Assembly: GCF_015999465.1 (NCBI RefSeq)
Contig: NZ_CP065534.1
Location: 1,488,001 to 1,552,000 of the forward strand
Direction: 5' to 3'
DNA from: Lonsdalea populi
GTDB taxonomy: Bacteria; Pseudomonadota; Gammaproteobacteria; Enterobacterales; Enterobacteriaceae
DNA: 64,000 nucleotides
Made by a program: the position numbers and the translations under genes. The notes beneath the pieces are model-generated. The model saw only the letters and a list, made by a program, of their open reading frames with translations. It had not been told where the DNA came from and ran no database searches. This document shows, piece by piece, positions 1 to 9,500 of this stretch. Every line of letters begins with the position of its first letter. The stretch's first letter is position 1.

Positions 1-632
1 CCGCAGCGTCGGGCAAGGTTCAGTCTACGGACATGACCGCTGCCGTGAGCAATGCTTTCAAGGTCATGCAAGAGCCGTCTTCCTCCAGCAGTCATTCCAG
101 TGCTGCCACGGTGAATAGCGCTTTGGGCGCACTTAACAGCACCCAGGCCAATACCTCCGCAGCCTCGATACCACAAACCACGGTACTGACGTCCCGTCTG
201 GGCAGCGATGAGTGGCAACAGGCGCTCAGCCAGCAGGTTGTGATGTTTACGCGGAACCATCAGCAAAACGTCGAGCTGCGTCTGCATCCGCAGGAGCTTG
301 GCGCGATTCAGGTCAGCATGAAGATGGATGATAACCAGGCTCAAATCCACCTTGCGTCCGCGCATGGTCAGGTTAGAGCTGCGTTGGAAGCTGCAATGCC
401 TCAGTTGAGAACGGCGTTGTCTGAAAGCGGCATCACGCTGAACCAGAGTAGTGTCGGCAGCGAGACCTTTGCTGGCTCCGAGTGGCAGCAGGGGCAGCAG
501 CAGAGCGCCGGTGGCGGTTCGTCCTCGTCTCAGTACTCAGGCAGCCTTGACACCCACATGGAAATCGTTGATGTGCCAGTTTCATTACAGAGGATTGCGT
601 CATCCTCAAGTGGCGTTGATACTTTTGCGTGA
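1..632 (+). CDS. fliK: Flagellar hook-length control protein FliK, C-terminal part
   Basis: The reading frame is open from the left edge (first full codon at base 3), so the gene starts outside the window and only about 209 C-terminal residues are seen. FliK is a secreted molecular ruler that makes the flagellar export apparatus switch from hook to filament substrates. The visible part begins with a Ser/Ala/Thr-rich linker, followed by the conserved hook-length domain around bases 230-450 (LRLHPQELGAIQV, then a GQVRAALEAAMPQLR helix), and ends in a Ser/Gln-rich tail. It is followed by fliL-fliR in the usual enterobacterial order, which supports the call. The internal ATG at 33 is not the true start. 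Confidence 0.93.
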   Translation, partial: AASGKVQSTDMTAAVSNAFKVMQEPSSSSSHSSAATVNSALGALNSTQANTSAASIPQTTVLTSRLGSDEWQQALSQQVVMFTRNHQQNVELRLHPQELGAIQVSMKMDDNQAQIHLASAHGQVRAALEAAMPQLRTALSESGITLNQSSVGSETFAGSEWQQGQQQSAGGGSSSSQYSGSLDTHMEIVDVPVSLQRIASSSSGVDTFA

Positions 633-662
633 GGCAAATCAGTAAGCTAGTGTGATTTTTCT

Positions 663-696
663 CGTCTATTCCTCCTATTGAACGACGGAATAGACG
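663..696 (+). other. Hairpin between fliK and fliL
   Basis: A perfect 10-bp inverted repeat, CGTCTATTCC (663-672) and GGAATAGACG (687-696), encloses a 14-base loop in the 133-bp gap between fliK and fliL. There is no T-run after it on the plus strand, so it does not look like a strong intrinsic terminator. It may be an mRNA processing or stability element that separates fliK from the fliL-R part of the operon. This role is inferred. Confidence 0.5.
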
Positions 697-765
697 GGAT
701 AATTACGGGGTATATGCAGCACAGAGCTGCATCAATGGCAATGAGTATAGGAATTATCTTAGTCT

Positions 766-1245
766 ATGGCTGAAGAAAAATCACAGTCGGGACGCAAGCG
801 TTCTGTCTTGTTAATGCTGCTAATCGTTATCGCGTTGGTGGCGACATGTGCCGCCGGCACCGGTTGGTGGTTCTTTTATCATAAAAACGCTGAGCCGACG
901 ATGGCAAAAGAAGTGCCTCCCCCGGAACCTGTATTCATGCCATTGGATACATTTACTGTTAACTTGGTTAATCCGGATAACAATCCCGATCGTGTGTTGT
1001 ACGTTGGGTTCACCCTGCGTCTGCCAGATGAAGAAACCAAGAGCCGCTTCACCCGCTACTTGCCCGAAGTGCGCAGCCGCTTGCTGATGCTGCTTTCCCG
1101 ACAGGACTCTGCCGCGTTGGCCAACGAACAAGGTAAGCAGAAGCTGATTGAAGATATTAAGCAGGTTCTTAGCCCGCCGCTGGTTCAAGGGCAACCCAAC
1201 CAGGTGGTCACGGATGTTCTGTTCACCGCTTTCATACTGCGATAA
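766..1245 (+). CDS. fliL: Flagellar basal body-associated protein FliL
   Basis: FliL is a single-pass inner membrane protein of the flagellar basal body that surrounds or stabilises the stator and rod and affects torque. The 159-residue product has a basic N-terminus, one membrane segment at about residues 14-38, and a periplasmic domain. That domain carries the family signatures [17 protein letters not shown] and [10 protein letters not shown], and the protein ends in TAFILR as the E. coli protein does. The length is close to the E. coli form. It is the first gene after the intergenic hairpin and is followed 5 bp later by fliM, so it is co-transcribed with the switch genes. Confidence 0.95.
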   Translation: MAEEKSQSGRKRSVLLMLLIVIALVATCAAGTGWWFFYHKNAEPTMAKEVPPPEPVFMPLDTFTVNLVNPDNNPDRVLYVGFTLRLPDEETKSRFTRYLPEVRSRLLMLLSRQDSAALANEQGKQKLIEDIKQVLSPPLVQGQPNQVVTDVLFTAFILR

Positions 1246-1250
1246 ATATT

Positions 1251-2264
1251 ATGAGTGACAGTATTCTTTCTCAGGCAGAAATTGACGCATTGCTCAACGG
1301 TGACAGCGACGATGGCGATAGCAAAGCGAAGTCGGCTTCTGGCCCGGAGAGCGATATCCGGCCTTACGACCCCAATACGCAACGGCGTGTTGTTCGTGAG
1401 CGCTTGCAGTCGTTAGAAATCATCAACGAGCGCTTTGCCCGTCAGTTCCGCATGGGGTTGTTCAATCTGCTGCGTCGTAGCCCGGATATCACTGCCGGAC
1501 CTATCAAAATCCAGCCGTATCATGATTTTGCGCGTAACCTGCCGGTGCCGACCAACCTTAACCTGGTGCATTTGAATCCGCTACGCGGCACGGCGTTGTT
1601 TGTGTTTTCTCCGAGCCTGGTGTTTATTGCGGTCGATAACTTGTTCGGCGGGGATGGTCGTTTCCCCACTAAGGTAGAAGGACGGGAGTTCACCCATACC
1701 GAACAGCGCGTGGTGAAAAGAATGCTGCGCCTGGCGTTGGAAGCCTACGGGGATGCCTGGAACGCGATCTATAAGTTAGACGTGGAATATGTGCGCTCCG
1801 AGATGCAGGTCAAGTTTACCAATATCACGACATCGCCTAACGATATCGTGGTCACTACGCCTTTCCACGTGGAAATCGGCAACCTGACCGGCGAATTCAA
1901 TATTTGTATTCCTTTTGCCATGATCGAGCCGCTGCGCGAGCTGCTGGTGAATCCTCCGATGGAGAATTCCCGTCAGGAAGATCAGAGCTGGAGGGATACG
2001 TTGGCCAAACAGGTTCAGCATTCTGAGCTGGAACTGGTCGCCAACTTCACCGATGTGTCGCTGCGGTTGTCCAAAGTGCTGAAGCTACAGCCGGGCGACG
2101 TATTGCCTATAGAAAAACCTGACAGCATCATTGCCCATGTCGACGGTGTTCCGGTATTGGCCGGTCAGTACGGCACCTACAAAGGACAATATGCTCTTCG
2201 AGTCGAACAGTTAGTGAATCCAATTTTGACTTCTCTGAACAACGAGGGACAGCCCCATGAGTGA
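1251..2264 (+). CDS. fliM: Flagellar motor switch protein FliM
   Basis: FliM is the middle ring protein of the C-ring. It binds phospho-CheY and, with FliG and FliN, sets rotation direction. The 337-residue product shows the N-terminal CheY-P binding peptide (SQAEIDALLNG, about residues 7-17), the central CheC-like domain, and the C-terminal SpoA/FliN-like domain (ELVANFTDVSLRLSKVLKL... region). Length matches E. coli (334). It lies 5 bp after fliL and its last codons overlap the fliN start by 8 bp, suggesting translational coupling of the two C-ring subunits. Confidence 0.97.
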   Translation: MSDSILSQAEIDALLNGDSDDGDSKAKSASGPESDIRPYDPNTQRRVVRERLQSLEIINERFARQFRMGLFNLLRRSPDITAGPIKIQPYHDFARNLPVPTNLNLVHLNPLRGTALFVFSPSLVFIAVDNLFGGDGRFPTKVEGREFTHTEQRVVKRMLRLALEAYGDAWNAIYKLDVEYVRSEMQVKFTNITTSPNDIVVTTPFHVEIGNLTGEFNICIPFAMIEPLRELLVNPPMENSRQEDQSWRDTLAKQVQHSELELVANFTDVSLRLSKVLKLQPGDVLPIEKPDSIIAHVDGVPVLAGQYGTYKGQYALRVEQLVNPILTSLNNEGQPHE

Positions 2265-2670
2265 CACCAAGAACCCGTCCGAAGAAAAAGAATCCGTGGA
2301 CGATCTGTGGGCTGATGCATTTAATGAGCAGCAAGCCGCGGAAAAAGATGAAAGCGGCAGCGAAGGCGTCTTTAAGTCGCTGGATGCCGACGCTGCGACT
2401 GGACTGTCTCAGGACATCGATCTGATCCTGGATATCCCGGTTAAACTGACCGTTGAGCTGGGCCGAACCAAAATGACCATCAAAGAGCTGCTGCGCCTCT
2501 CCCAGGGCTCCGTGGTGGCGTTGGATGGTCTGGCTGGCGAACCGTTGGATATCCTGATCAACGGTTATTTGATCGCGCAGGGCGAAGTGGTGGTGGTTGC
2601 CGATAAATACGGCGTGCGTATCACTGATATCATTACTCCGTCCGAGCGTATGCGTCGCCTGAGCCGCTAA
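2257..2670 (+). CDS. fliN: Flagellar motor switch protein FliN
   Basis: FliN forms the base of the C-ring and also docks the FliH-FliI export ATPase complex. The 137-residue product has an acidic, poorly conserved N-terminal third and a C-terminal SpoA domain with the family blocks ILDIPVKLTVELGRTKMTI, LRLSQGSVVALDGLAGEPLD and NGYLIAQGEVVVV. Length equals that of E. coli FliN. The start ATG overlaps the end of fliM by 8 bp and fliO follows after 3 bp, so the order fliM-fliN-fliO is tightly coupled. Confidence 0.97.
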   Translation: MSDTKNPSEEKESVDDLWADAFNEQQAAEKDESGSEGVFKSLDADAATGLSQDIDLILDIPVKLTVELGRTKMTIKELLRLSQGSVVALDGLAGEPLDILINGYLIAQGEVVVVADKYGVRITDIITPSERMRRLSR

Positions 2671-2673
2671 CCT

Positions 2674-3078
2674 ATGGCGCAAACTCAGGAGCAGACCTCC
2701 GCATCCGTGACGGTGCCGGCCCAAAGCCAGGCTCCGTCGCAAACTCCCGGCTCGGCGCTAACGCAGGTCAGCGCTGTGCTGGGAGGTATTCTCCTGTTTA
2801 TTCTTCTATTAGCCTGGCTTGCCAAAAAATTCGGTGTTGCGCCTCAGGCCCGCAATAATCAGATAATGAAAGTCGTGTCGAGTTGCCCGGTCGGACAGCG
2901 CGAAAAAGTAGTGATCGTCGAAGTTGACGACACCTGGCTGGTTCTCGGCGTTACCGCTCAGCAGGTGACTCCGCTTCATACGCTGCCGGCAAAAGCGATA
3001 GACGTCGCTCAAGATAATTCCGCCGACTTTCGCAAACTCCTCAGTAAGGTCATGAATCGCTCGGAAAAGTCAGAATGA
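2674..3078 (+). CDS. fliO: Flagellar export apparatus protein FliO
   Basis: FliO is a small membrane scaffold that helps assemble and stabilise FliP in the flagellar type III export gate. The 134-residue product begins with a Gln/Ser/Thr/Pro-rich segment, has one membrane helix at about residues 32-50 ([15 protein letters not shown]) and a cytoplasmic domain with the typical [11 protein letters not shown] and WLVLGVT blocks. The final 4 bp overlap the fliP start. FliO sequences diverge quickly, but the position between fliN and fliP makes the assignment safe. Confidence 0.93.
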   Translation: MAQTQEQTSASVTVPAQSQAPSQTPGSALTQVSAVLGGILLFILLLAWLAKKFGVAPQARNNQIMKVVSSCPVGQREKVVIVEVDDTWLVLGVTAQQVTPLHTLPAKAIDVAQDNSADFRKLLSKVMNRSEKSE

Positions 3079-3839
3079 ACAGGTTTTCATCTCGATGGGC
3101 GCGGCTGTTGCGGCGCAGTTTCTTTGCTGGCGTAATTGTGTTTATCGCGCCGAATGCCTGGGCGCAGATGCCGGGCATCATCAGTCAGCCGATGGCCAAC
3201 GGCGCGCAGAGCTGGTCCCTGCCGGTTCAGACGCTGGTTTTGCTGACGTCTCTGACGTTTATCCCCGCCGTGTTGCTGATGATGACCAGTTTTACCCGCA
3301 TCATCATCGTGCTGAGTCTGTTGAGAAACGCCATGGGGACCGCCACGGCGCCGCCCAACCAGATTATTGTCGGCTTGAGCCTGTTTCTGACCTTCTTCAT
3401 TATGTCGCCGGTGATCACCAAGGTGTACCAGGACGCGTACCTACCGTTCAGTCAGGATAAGATCTCCATGGACGTGGCGATAGACCGTGGCTCTGCGCCG
3501 GTGCGTCAGTTTATGCTGCGCCAGACGCGTGAGACGGATCTGGCGCTATTTACCCGACTGGCGGACATTCCCCCGCTGGAGGGGCCGGAAGCTATTCCGA
3601 TGCGGGTGCTGGTTCCTGCGTTTGTCACCAGTGAGCTCAAAACGGCGTTTCAGATCGGCTTTACCGTCTTTATTCCTTTCCTGATCATCGACCTGGTGGT
3701 CGCCAGCGTATTAATGGCCCTGGGGATGATGATGGTGCCTCCGGCGACGGTCTCTCTTCCGTTTAAGCTTATGCTGTTTGTACTGGTTGACGGTTGGCAG
3801 CTGCTGCTAAGCTCATTGGTGCAGAGTTTTTACAGTTAA
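3075..3839 (+). CDS. fliP: Flagellar export gate protein FliP
   Basis: FliP is a core membrane subunit of the flagellar type III export gate and forms the pore with FliQ and FliR. The 254-residue product starts with a cleavable signal peptide ending near NAWAQ, which is usual for enterobacterial FliP. Four hydrophobic segments and the strongly conserved motifs [36 protein letters not shown] and [17 protein letters not shown] follow, and it ends QSFYS as E. coli FliP does. It overlaps fliO by 4 bp and is followed 21 bp later by fliQ. Confidence 0.97.
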   Translation: MNRFSSRWARLLRRSFFAGVIVFIAPNAWAQMPGIISQPMANGAQSWSLPVQTLVLLTSLTFIPAVLLMMTSFTRIIIVLSLLRNAMGTATAPPNQIIVGLSLFLTFFIMSPVITKVYQDAYLPFSQDKISMDVAIDRGSAPVRQFMLRQTRETDLALFTRLADIPPLEGPEAIPMRVLVPAFVTSELKTAFQIGFTVFIPFLIIDLVVASVLMALGMMMVPPATVSLPFKLMLFVLVDGWQLLLSSLVQSFYS

Positions 3840-3860
3840 CATTGAGCATTAGGATATCTT

Positions 3861-4130
3861 ATGACTCCTGAGTCGGTCATGGCGTTAGGCAATGAAGCAA
3901 TGAAAGTGGCGCTGGCTTTAGCCGCGCCTTTGTTGATGGCTGCGCTGGTTACCGGGCTGATCGTGAGTATTTTGCAGGCGGCCACGCAGATAAACGAAAT
4001 GACGCTGTCCTTTATCCCTAAGATCTTGGCCGTCTTCCTGACGATCATCATTGCCGGTCCCTGGATGCTCGGACTGTTTCTTGACTACATGCGTACCTTG
4101 TTTAGCAATCTGCCCAACATGATCGGCTAA
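3861..4130 (+). CDS. fliQ: Flagellar export gate protein FliQ
   Basis: FliQ is a two-helix hairpin membrane subunit of the FliPQR export gate. The 89-residue product is of standard length, with hydrophobic segments at about residues 16-38 and 50-76, and contains the family motif [17 protein letters not shown] between them. A Shine-Dalgarno-like AGGATATCTT precedes the ATG. It lies between fliP and fliR with short gaps on both sides, as in E. coli. Confidence 0.96.
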   Translation: MTPESVMALGNEAMKVALALAAPLLMAALVTGLIVSILQAATQINEMTLSFIPKILAVFLTIIIAGPWMLGLFLDYMRTLFSNLPNMIG

Positions 4131-4132
4131 GC

Positions 4133-4915
4133 ATGATTAATCTCACCAGCGCCGATATCTATTACTGGCTCAACCAATTCTTCTGGCCTTTTATACGCCT
4201 GATGGCGCTTATTTCCACGGCTCCGGTACTGAACGAAAAAGAAATCACCACCAAGGTCAAAATTGGTTTGGGCCTGCTGGCAACGTTCTTGATTGGCCCG
4301 CATCTGACCATCACACCGGTTCCCGTTTTCTCCGCCGAAGGGCTTTGGCTGTTGGTCAAACAGATATTGATCGGCATGTGTATCGGTTTCACGATGCAGC
4401 TGGCGTTCGCCACCTTTCGTATGGCCGGGGAAGTGATTGGGTTACAGATGGGGCTGTCTTTCGCGACGTTCTTCGATCCGTCCGGCGGTCCGAACATGCC
4501 GGTGCTGGCGCGCTTTCTCAATCTGCTGGCCATGCTGTTGTTTCTGGCGTTTGATGGACACCTGTGGCTGATCTCTATACTCGCCGATAGTTTTCATGTG
4601 ATTCCGATCGATACCTCCCCCATCGATACCAATGTCTTCTATTCTATTGCACGAGCAGGCAGTCTTATCTTTATTAACGGTCTGATGCTGGCGTTGCCGT
4701 TGGTGACGCTGTTGCTGGTCCTCAACCTGGCGCTCGGGCTGCTGAACCGAATGACGCCGCAGCTGTCCGTGTTTGTTATCGGTTTCCCCGTGACGCTGAC
4801 GGTGGGGATTATGACCATAGGTACTTTGATGACGCTGATACCTCAATTCGCCGAGCATCTTTTTAGCGAGTTTTTCGATATGATTGCCACGTTGGTGACG
4901 AACTTTAACCTTTAG
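4133..4915 (+). CDS. fliR: Flagellar export gate protein FliR
   Basis: FliR is the largest subunit of the FliPQR gate and contributes a single copy to the pore. The 260-residue product is very hydrophobic, with about six membrane segments and the conserved blocks [27 protein letters not shown] and [18 protein letters not shown]. It begins 2 bp after fliQ and is the last gene of this operon in the window. In E. coli rcsA lies downstream; here the next gene is fliC. Confidence 0.96.
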   Translation: MINLTSADIYYWLNQFFWPFIRLMALISTAPVLNEKEITTKVKIGLGLLATFLIGPHLTITPVPVFSAEGLWLLVKQILIGMCIGFTMQLAFATFRMAGEVIGLQMGLSFATFFDPSGGPNMPVLARFLNLLAMLLFLAFDGHLWLISILADSFHVIPIDTSPIDTNVFYSIARAGSLIFINGLMLALPLVTLLLVLNLALGLLNRMTPQLSVFVIGFPVTLTVGIMTIGTLMTLIPQFAEHLFSEFFDMIATLVTNFNL

Positions 4916-5106
4916 CGTCGTTCCTGATTGTCAGAGGCATGGTTTATGAACAGCTAAAATCCAAGATGCTCACATTTTGTGCGTGATAAATAAGCATCAG
5001 ACCCCGTTTTATGCCGCATCACCGGTTAAAATAAAGTTTACCCACTCTTGGTTTTTATTTTAACTCAATGAAAAATATAGATTTTAAAAATATCGGTTTT
5101 AATTAC

Positions 5107-5133
5107 TAAAGATCATTAGGGCATCGCCGATAT
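5107..5133 (+). promoter_or_regulatory. Sigma-28 (FliA) promoter of fliC
   Basis: TAAAGATC (5107-5114), an 11-base spacer, and GCCGATAT (5126-5133) match the enterobacterial sigma-28 consensus TAAAGTTT-N11-GCCGATAA at 13 of 16 positions with exact spacing. It lies about 90 bp before the fliC start, leaving an untranslated leader of some 80 bases. The rest of the fliR-fliC gap (4916-5106) is AT-rich and shows no gene. Confidence 0.9.
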
Positions 5134-5220
5134 TTCTGTAGACGGTGGTTGACGCCGTGGGCAGCAAAGCCTGAACCCTAACGATTTAAGTCCTGACGGA
5201 TATCTAAAAGGAAATCTCTT

Positions 5221-6327
5221 ATGGCACAAGTAATTAACACCAACAGCATCTCGCTGGTTGCACAGAATAACCTGAACAAATCTCAGTCTTCGCTGAGCAC
5301 CGCGATCGAACGTCTGTCTTCTGGTCTGAAAATCAATAGCGCTGCAGATAACGCCGCTGGTCAGGCTATCACCAACCGTTTCACTTCCAGCATCAACGGT
5401 TTAACTCAGGCTTCCAGCAACGCAAGCGATGGTATCTCTCTGGCGCAGACCACTGAAGGCGCACTGGACGAAATCAACGACAACTTGCAGGCTATCCGTA
5501 CTCTGACCGTACAGTCTCAGAACGGTACTAACTCCGCTTCCGACCTGCAGTCAATTCAGGACGAAATCACTCAGCGTCTGTCTGAAGTTGACCGTATCTC
5601 TCAGCAGACCGACTTCAACGGCGTGAAAGTACTGGACGGCAGCAAAACGTCCATCTCTATCCAGGTGGGTTCTCAGGATGGTCAGACCATCAGCATCAAC
5701 CTGCAGAAAGTTAACACGGATTCTTTGAATCTGAGCGGCTTTAACGTTGATGGCCCTGCCAGCAGCGCCACCACTGGTGTTGCAAGCGGCTCTACCTACA
5801 ACAGCATCACGCTGAGCGCCGATGCGACGGTCACCCTCTCTGGTACTTCCTCTCTGACCGCTACCGGTCTGGTTTCCGACTCCAACGGCAACTACTTCGT
5901 CAGCGGTACGCTGACTGCAGACGTTGAAGGCGTTGGCGCATCAGGTGCTGCGGCTTACTACAAACTGACTTCCAACGACATCTCCATCACTGACGACGGC
6001 GCGATGACCGTAACCGTTGATGCTTCTGACAACAACCTGACTGGCGTTGCGACGGAAAACCCGTTGACCACGCTGGATAAAGCGCTGTCTACCGTAGATG
6101 ACATGCGTAGTAACCTGGGTGCGATTCAGAACCGTTTCGACTCCACCATCAACAACCTGACCAGCACGTCTACCAACCTGAGCGAAGCACAGTCTCGTAT
6201 CCAGGATGCTGACTACGCTACCGAAGTTTCCAACATGAGCAAGGCTCAGATCCTGCAACAGGCTGGTACTTCAGTATTGGCGCAGGCGAACCAGGTTCCG
6301 CAGACCGTTCTGTCTCTGCTGCAGTAA
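5221..6327 (+). CDS. fliC: Flagellin (filament protein)
   Basis: Flagellin polymerises outside the cell to form the filament. The 368-residue product has the canonical N-terminal D0/D1 region (AQVINTNSISLVAQNNLNKS, ERLSSGLKINSA, TDFNGVKVLDG) and C-terminal D1/D0 region (SRIQDADYATEVSNMSKAQI, ending SVLAQANQVPQTVLSLLQ). Between them is a short Ser/Thr-rich variable segment at about residues 175-275. It is much shorter than E. coli K-12 flagellin (498), so the surface domains are minimal. The Ser/Thr-rich surface would suit O-glycosylation, and a large glycosyltransferase follows. AAGGA lies 9 bases before the ATG. Expression should depend on FliA through the promoter at 5107. The adjacent genes are not fliD-fliS-fliT, unlike E. 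coli. Confidence 0.97.
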   Translation: MAQVINTNSISLVAQNNLNKSQSSLSTAIERLSSGLKINSAADNAAGQAITNRFTSSINGLTQASSNASDGISLAQTTEGALDEINDNLQAIRTLTVQSQNGTNSASDLQSIQDEITQRLSEVDRISQQTDFNGVKVLDGSKTSISIQVGSQDGQTISINLQKVNTDSLNLSGFNVDGPASSATTGVASGSTYNSITLSADATVTLSGTSSLTATGLVSDSNGNYFVSGTLTADVEGVGASGAAAYYKLTSNDISITDDGAMTVTVDASDNNLTGVATENPLTTLDKALSTVDDMRSNLGAIQNRFDSTINNLTSTSTNLSEAQSRIQDADYATEVSNMSKAQILQQAGTSVLAQANQVPQTVLSLLQ

Positions 6328-6346
6328 TCTGTTTCCTCTTCTGTCT

Positions 6347-6377
6347 AAAAAGCCCCGCCTCTGGCGGGGTTTTTTTT
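6347..6377 (+). terminator. Intrinsic terminator of fliC
   Basis: Stem CCCCGCC/GGCGGGG with a TCT loop (6353-6369) is followed by eight T residues and preceded by an A-run. It lies 20 bp after the fliC stop and should separate fliC from the downstream glycosyltransferase. Confidence 0.93.
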
Positions 6378-6560
6378 ATGGCGGATATCGCCTGCAGCGC
6401 GAGCAATACCGAGATTAGCCGGTATAAAGAAGATGAATTCACGTCTTTGAGCCGACATTCAGCACCGTATTATTAGGTTGAGATGTCCTGTCCACAACCG
6501 GCACTCCACGCCAATACAGAGTCAGGTCCGGTTACATCTACTGCACATAGAAGGTTAGTC

Positions 6561-9500
6561 ATGAATAAGTCCCCACTTGTCAGCATCATTATTCCAGCGC
6601 AGGAAGCACGATACTTCGAACTTGCCCTGATAAGCGCCACCCTTCAGGACTACGACAACGTAGAAATCATCGTGCACGATGCCAGCGCCGACACGCTCAT
6701 TGAAAGCGCCGTCTATAAGGCCATTGATGCTTCTCGTCATCCCATTCGCTATTTCCGCTGCGAGTCCCGCGACGTCTCTGAATATGATCTCAGCGCAGAA
6801 AGCCTGATGCTCGCGGAAGGTAAGTATATCAACTTCCTGAGCGATGGTGATGTCCTGAGAGAAGACCATGTCCGACTGCTAACCGCAGTGATGGAGGACG
6901 ATGATAGCGTGGTATTGAGTTCATCACGCCGCCGTCGTATCGATGGAGAGGGGCAGATACTCGATGACATTGTTGAAACTGCATATCCATTTTCCGGCAA
7001 CGTGCAGATTCGTGGACAGAGTGTCATTCATTATCTGACTCGCTATGCGACCAATTTTGTTGGGGAACTGAGCTGCGTTTTGATGCGGCAAGAAATGCTG
7101 TCCCCCGAGACCCTGTTTACCCTCAATGGCGTCAAGCTGAACTACACGGCAACGCTGGCTCTCTATCTTTCACTGTTGCGCGACGGCAATCTGGCTATGT
7201 TGTCCGAGCCGCTCACCGACAGGCGTGTCCCGGCGGAAAGGGCGGATGGTTCGATCAGCGGACCGGAGTTCCAGGAGCAGGCGATGTATTTTCGCGAGGT
7301 TCAGAACTCGATTTTTTTCTCGCCTGACGTCCAAAATCCCGAGCTGCTTGAGGTCGCTGACCTGGATCAAAAAGAACATTTTTACCCCTTCGATCTCAAA
7401 GAAGGTATGAAAGCCGCCTTAGAGGGTAAACCAGAAGAGAACACTACGCCGGACTGGATCGCCAGTCGTTATCCCACACCTAGTGAGTCGGTGCTGATTA
7501 CGGAGTATCTCGGTCAGCATCTGGAAGGCCGCGAATTCGGCATTCTCATCATGGATACCGAAGGCGACGAAGAGAAATTGAAGGCGACCGTCGAGAGCCT
7601 TGAGACCATCGAGTCCGACGGCGTCCTGCTTAAGCGAATTATCCTGACCTCTTCCCCGGAGATAGCGGTGCGCTTCCCCAGTGGTACCGTGCGGGAAATC
7701 CGTCAGGAAATTCTCGTCAGAACCATCAACGACGTTGTGCGCGAACAGACCTTCGACTGGCTGATGCTGGTTCAGGCGGGTGAGATCTTTACCGCAGGCG
7801 GCCTGCTGATGACCAGTTTAGGACTGGTTACCGCTCAAGGCTGCAGCGCCATCTACGGCGATGAGCTGCTATACGGCAAAGACGGGCAACTGGGACTCTC
7901 TTGCCGTCCGGATTTCAACCTTGATTATCTGCTGAGCCTGCCCGCCGTCATGACGCGGCACTGGCTGTTTAACCGTGAGCTGTTCTTATCGCTGGGCGGC
8001 TTTGATACGGGGCATGCCAGCTGCATGGAACTGGAGTACATCTTACGGTTGATTGAACGGCAGGGGATGGGATCTATCGGGCATCTGGCGGAATTTCTGA
8101 CGATTTCAGACGAGTTGTCGATTTCTACCCATGAGGGAGAAATGGCTGTCCTCGAGCGCCATCTCCAGCGTCGCGGGTATGATGCCGGTAAAGCGGTAGC
8201 CACGTTGCCGGGGCACTACCGGATGATTTACGGTCATCAGGAGTCTCCTCTGGTCTCGATCATTATCCCGACCAAAGATCAGCTCCCGATGCTGGTGGCC
8301 TGCGTCACCAGCCTGCTTGAGAAAACGCGTTACCCGAATTACGAACTGCTGATCGTTGATAACAATAGCGAAACGCCTGAAGCGAAAGCCTGGCTGGACG
8401 GGGTGGCGAAGGTCGATCCCAACCGTATCCGTGTCATTCGTTATCCTCATCCCTTTAACTACTCGGCGATTAACAACATGGCCGCCGAGCAGGCGCGCGG
8501 CGACTATCTGCTGCTGCTCAACAACGATACGGCCGTCGTGCAGCCGGATTGGCTGGACAACATGCTAAACCACGCGCTGCGTCCTGAAGTGGGGATCGTC
8601 GGCGCGAAGCTAATCTATCCGGATGGGCGCATTCAGCACGGCGGCGTCATTCTTGGACTACGCGGACCGGCGGAACATCCGTTTAGCGGCGATCCGATGG
8701 ACGCTCCCGGCTATATGCAGCGCCTGAAAGTGGATCAAAACTACAGCGTCGTCACCGCGGCCTGCCTGATGATTAGAAAGTCCGTCTACCAGCAGGTTGA
8801 CGGGCTGGATGAGGAAGTCTTCACGGTTTCCTACAACGATGCGGATCTGTGCCTGAAGGTGCGTGAGGCGGGTTATCTCACCGTATGGACGCCGTTTGCC
8901 ACGGTGATGCATGAAGGCAGCGTGAGTCAGACAAAGGTGGATACCGCTGCGCAAGAGGCGAAGAGAAAACGCTTCCAGAGCGAGCAGATGGCTATGTATG
9001 AGAAGTGGTTGCCGGTGATTGCCCGGGACCCCGCCTATAATATCAATCTGTCTTTGAACGGACGCGGGTTTGAAGTCGAGCCGGATGCCGGCCTGATCTG
9101 GCGTCCATTGACCTGGCGCCCGTTACCGGTGGTGATGGCGCACATGTCCGACCAAACCGGGTGCGGGCACTATCGCATTATTAAGCCGTTCAACGCGCTG
9201 AAAGACGCCAATATGATTGATGGCAAACTCTCTAACGTCTACTTGAATACCCCGACGCTGGCGCGTTACGAGCCTGAGGTGCTGGTGCTACAAAAACAGG
9301 TGTCGGCGTATTTTCATGATTGGATCGAAAGAATCAGCAAGCTTAGCAACACCTTCAAGATCTATGAGCTGGATGACTATCTTCCTAATCTTCCGCTGAA
9401 AAGCGTGCACAGAGCCGGGCTACCCAAAGATGTGCTGAAAGCGATGCGTAAGAGCCTGGGATTCATGGACCGCTTTGTGGTGTCGACGCAGCCGATGGCG

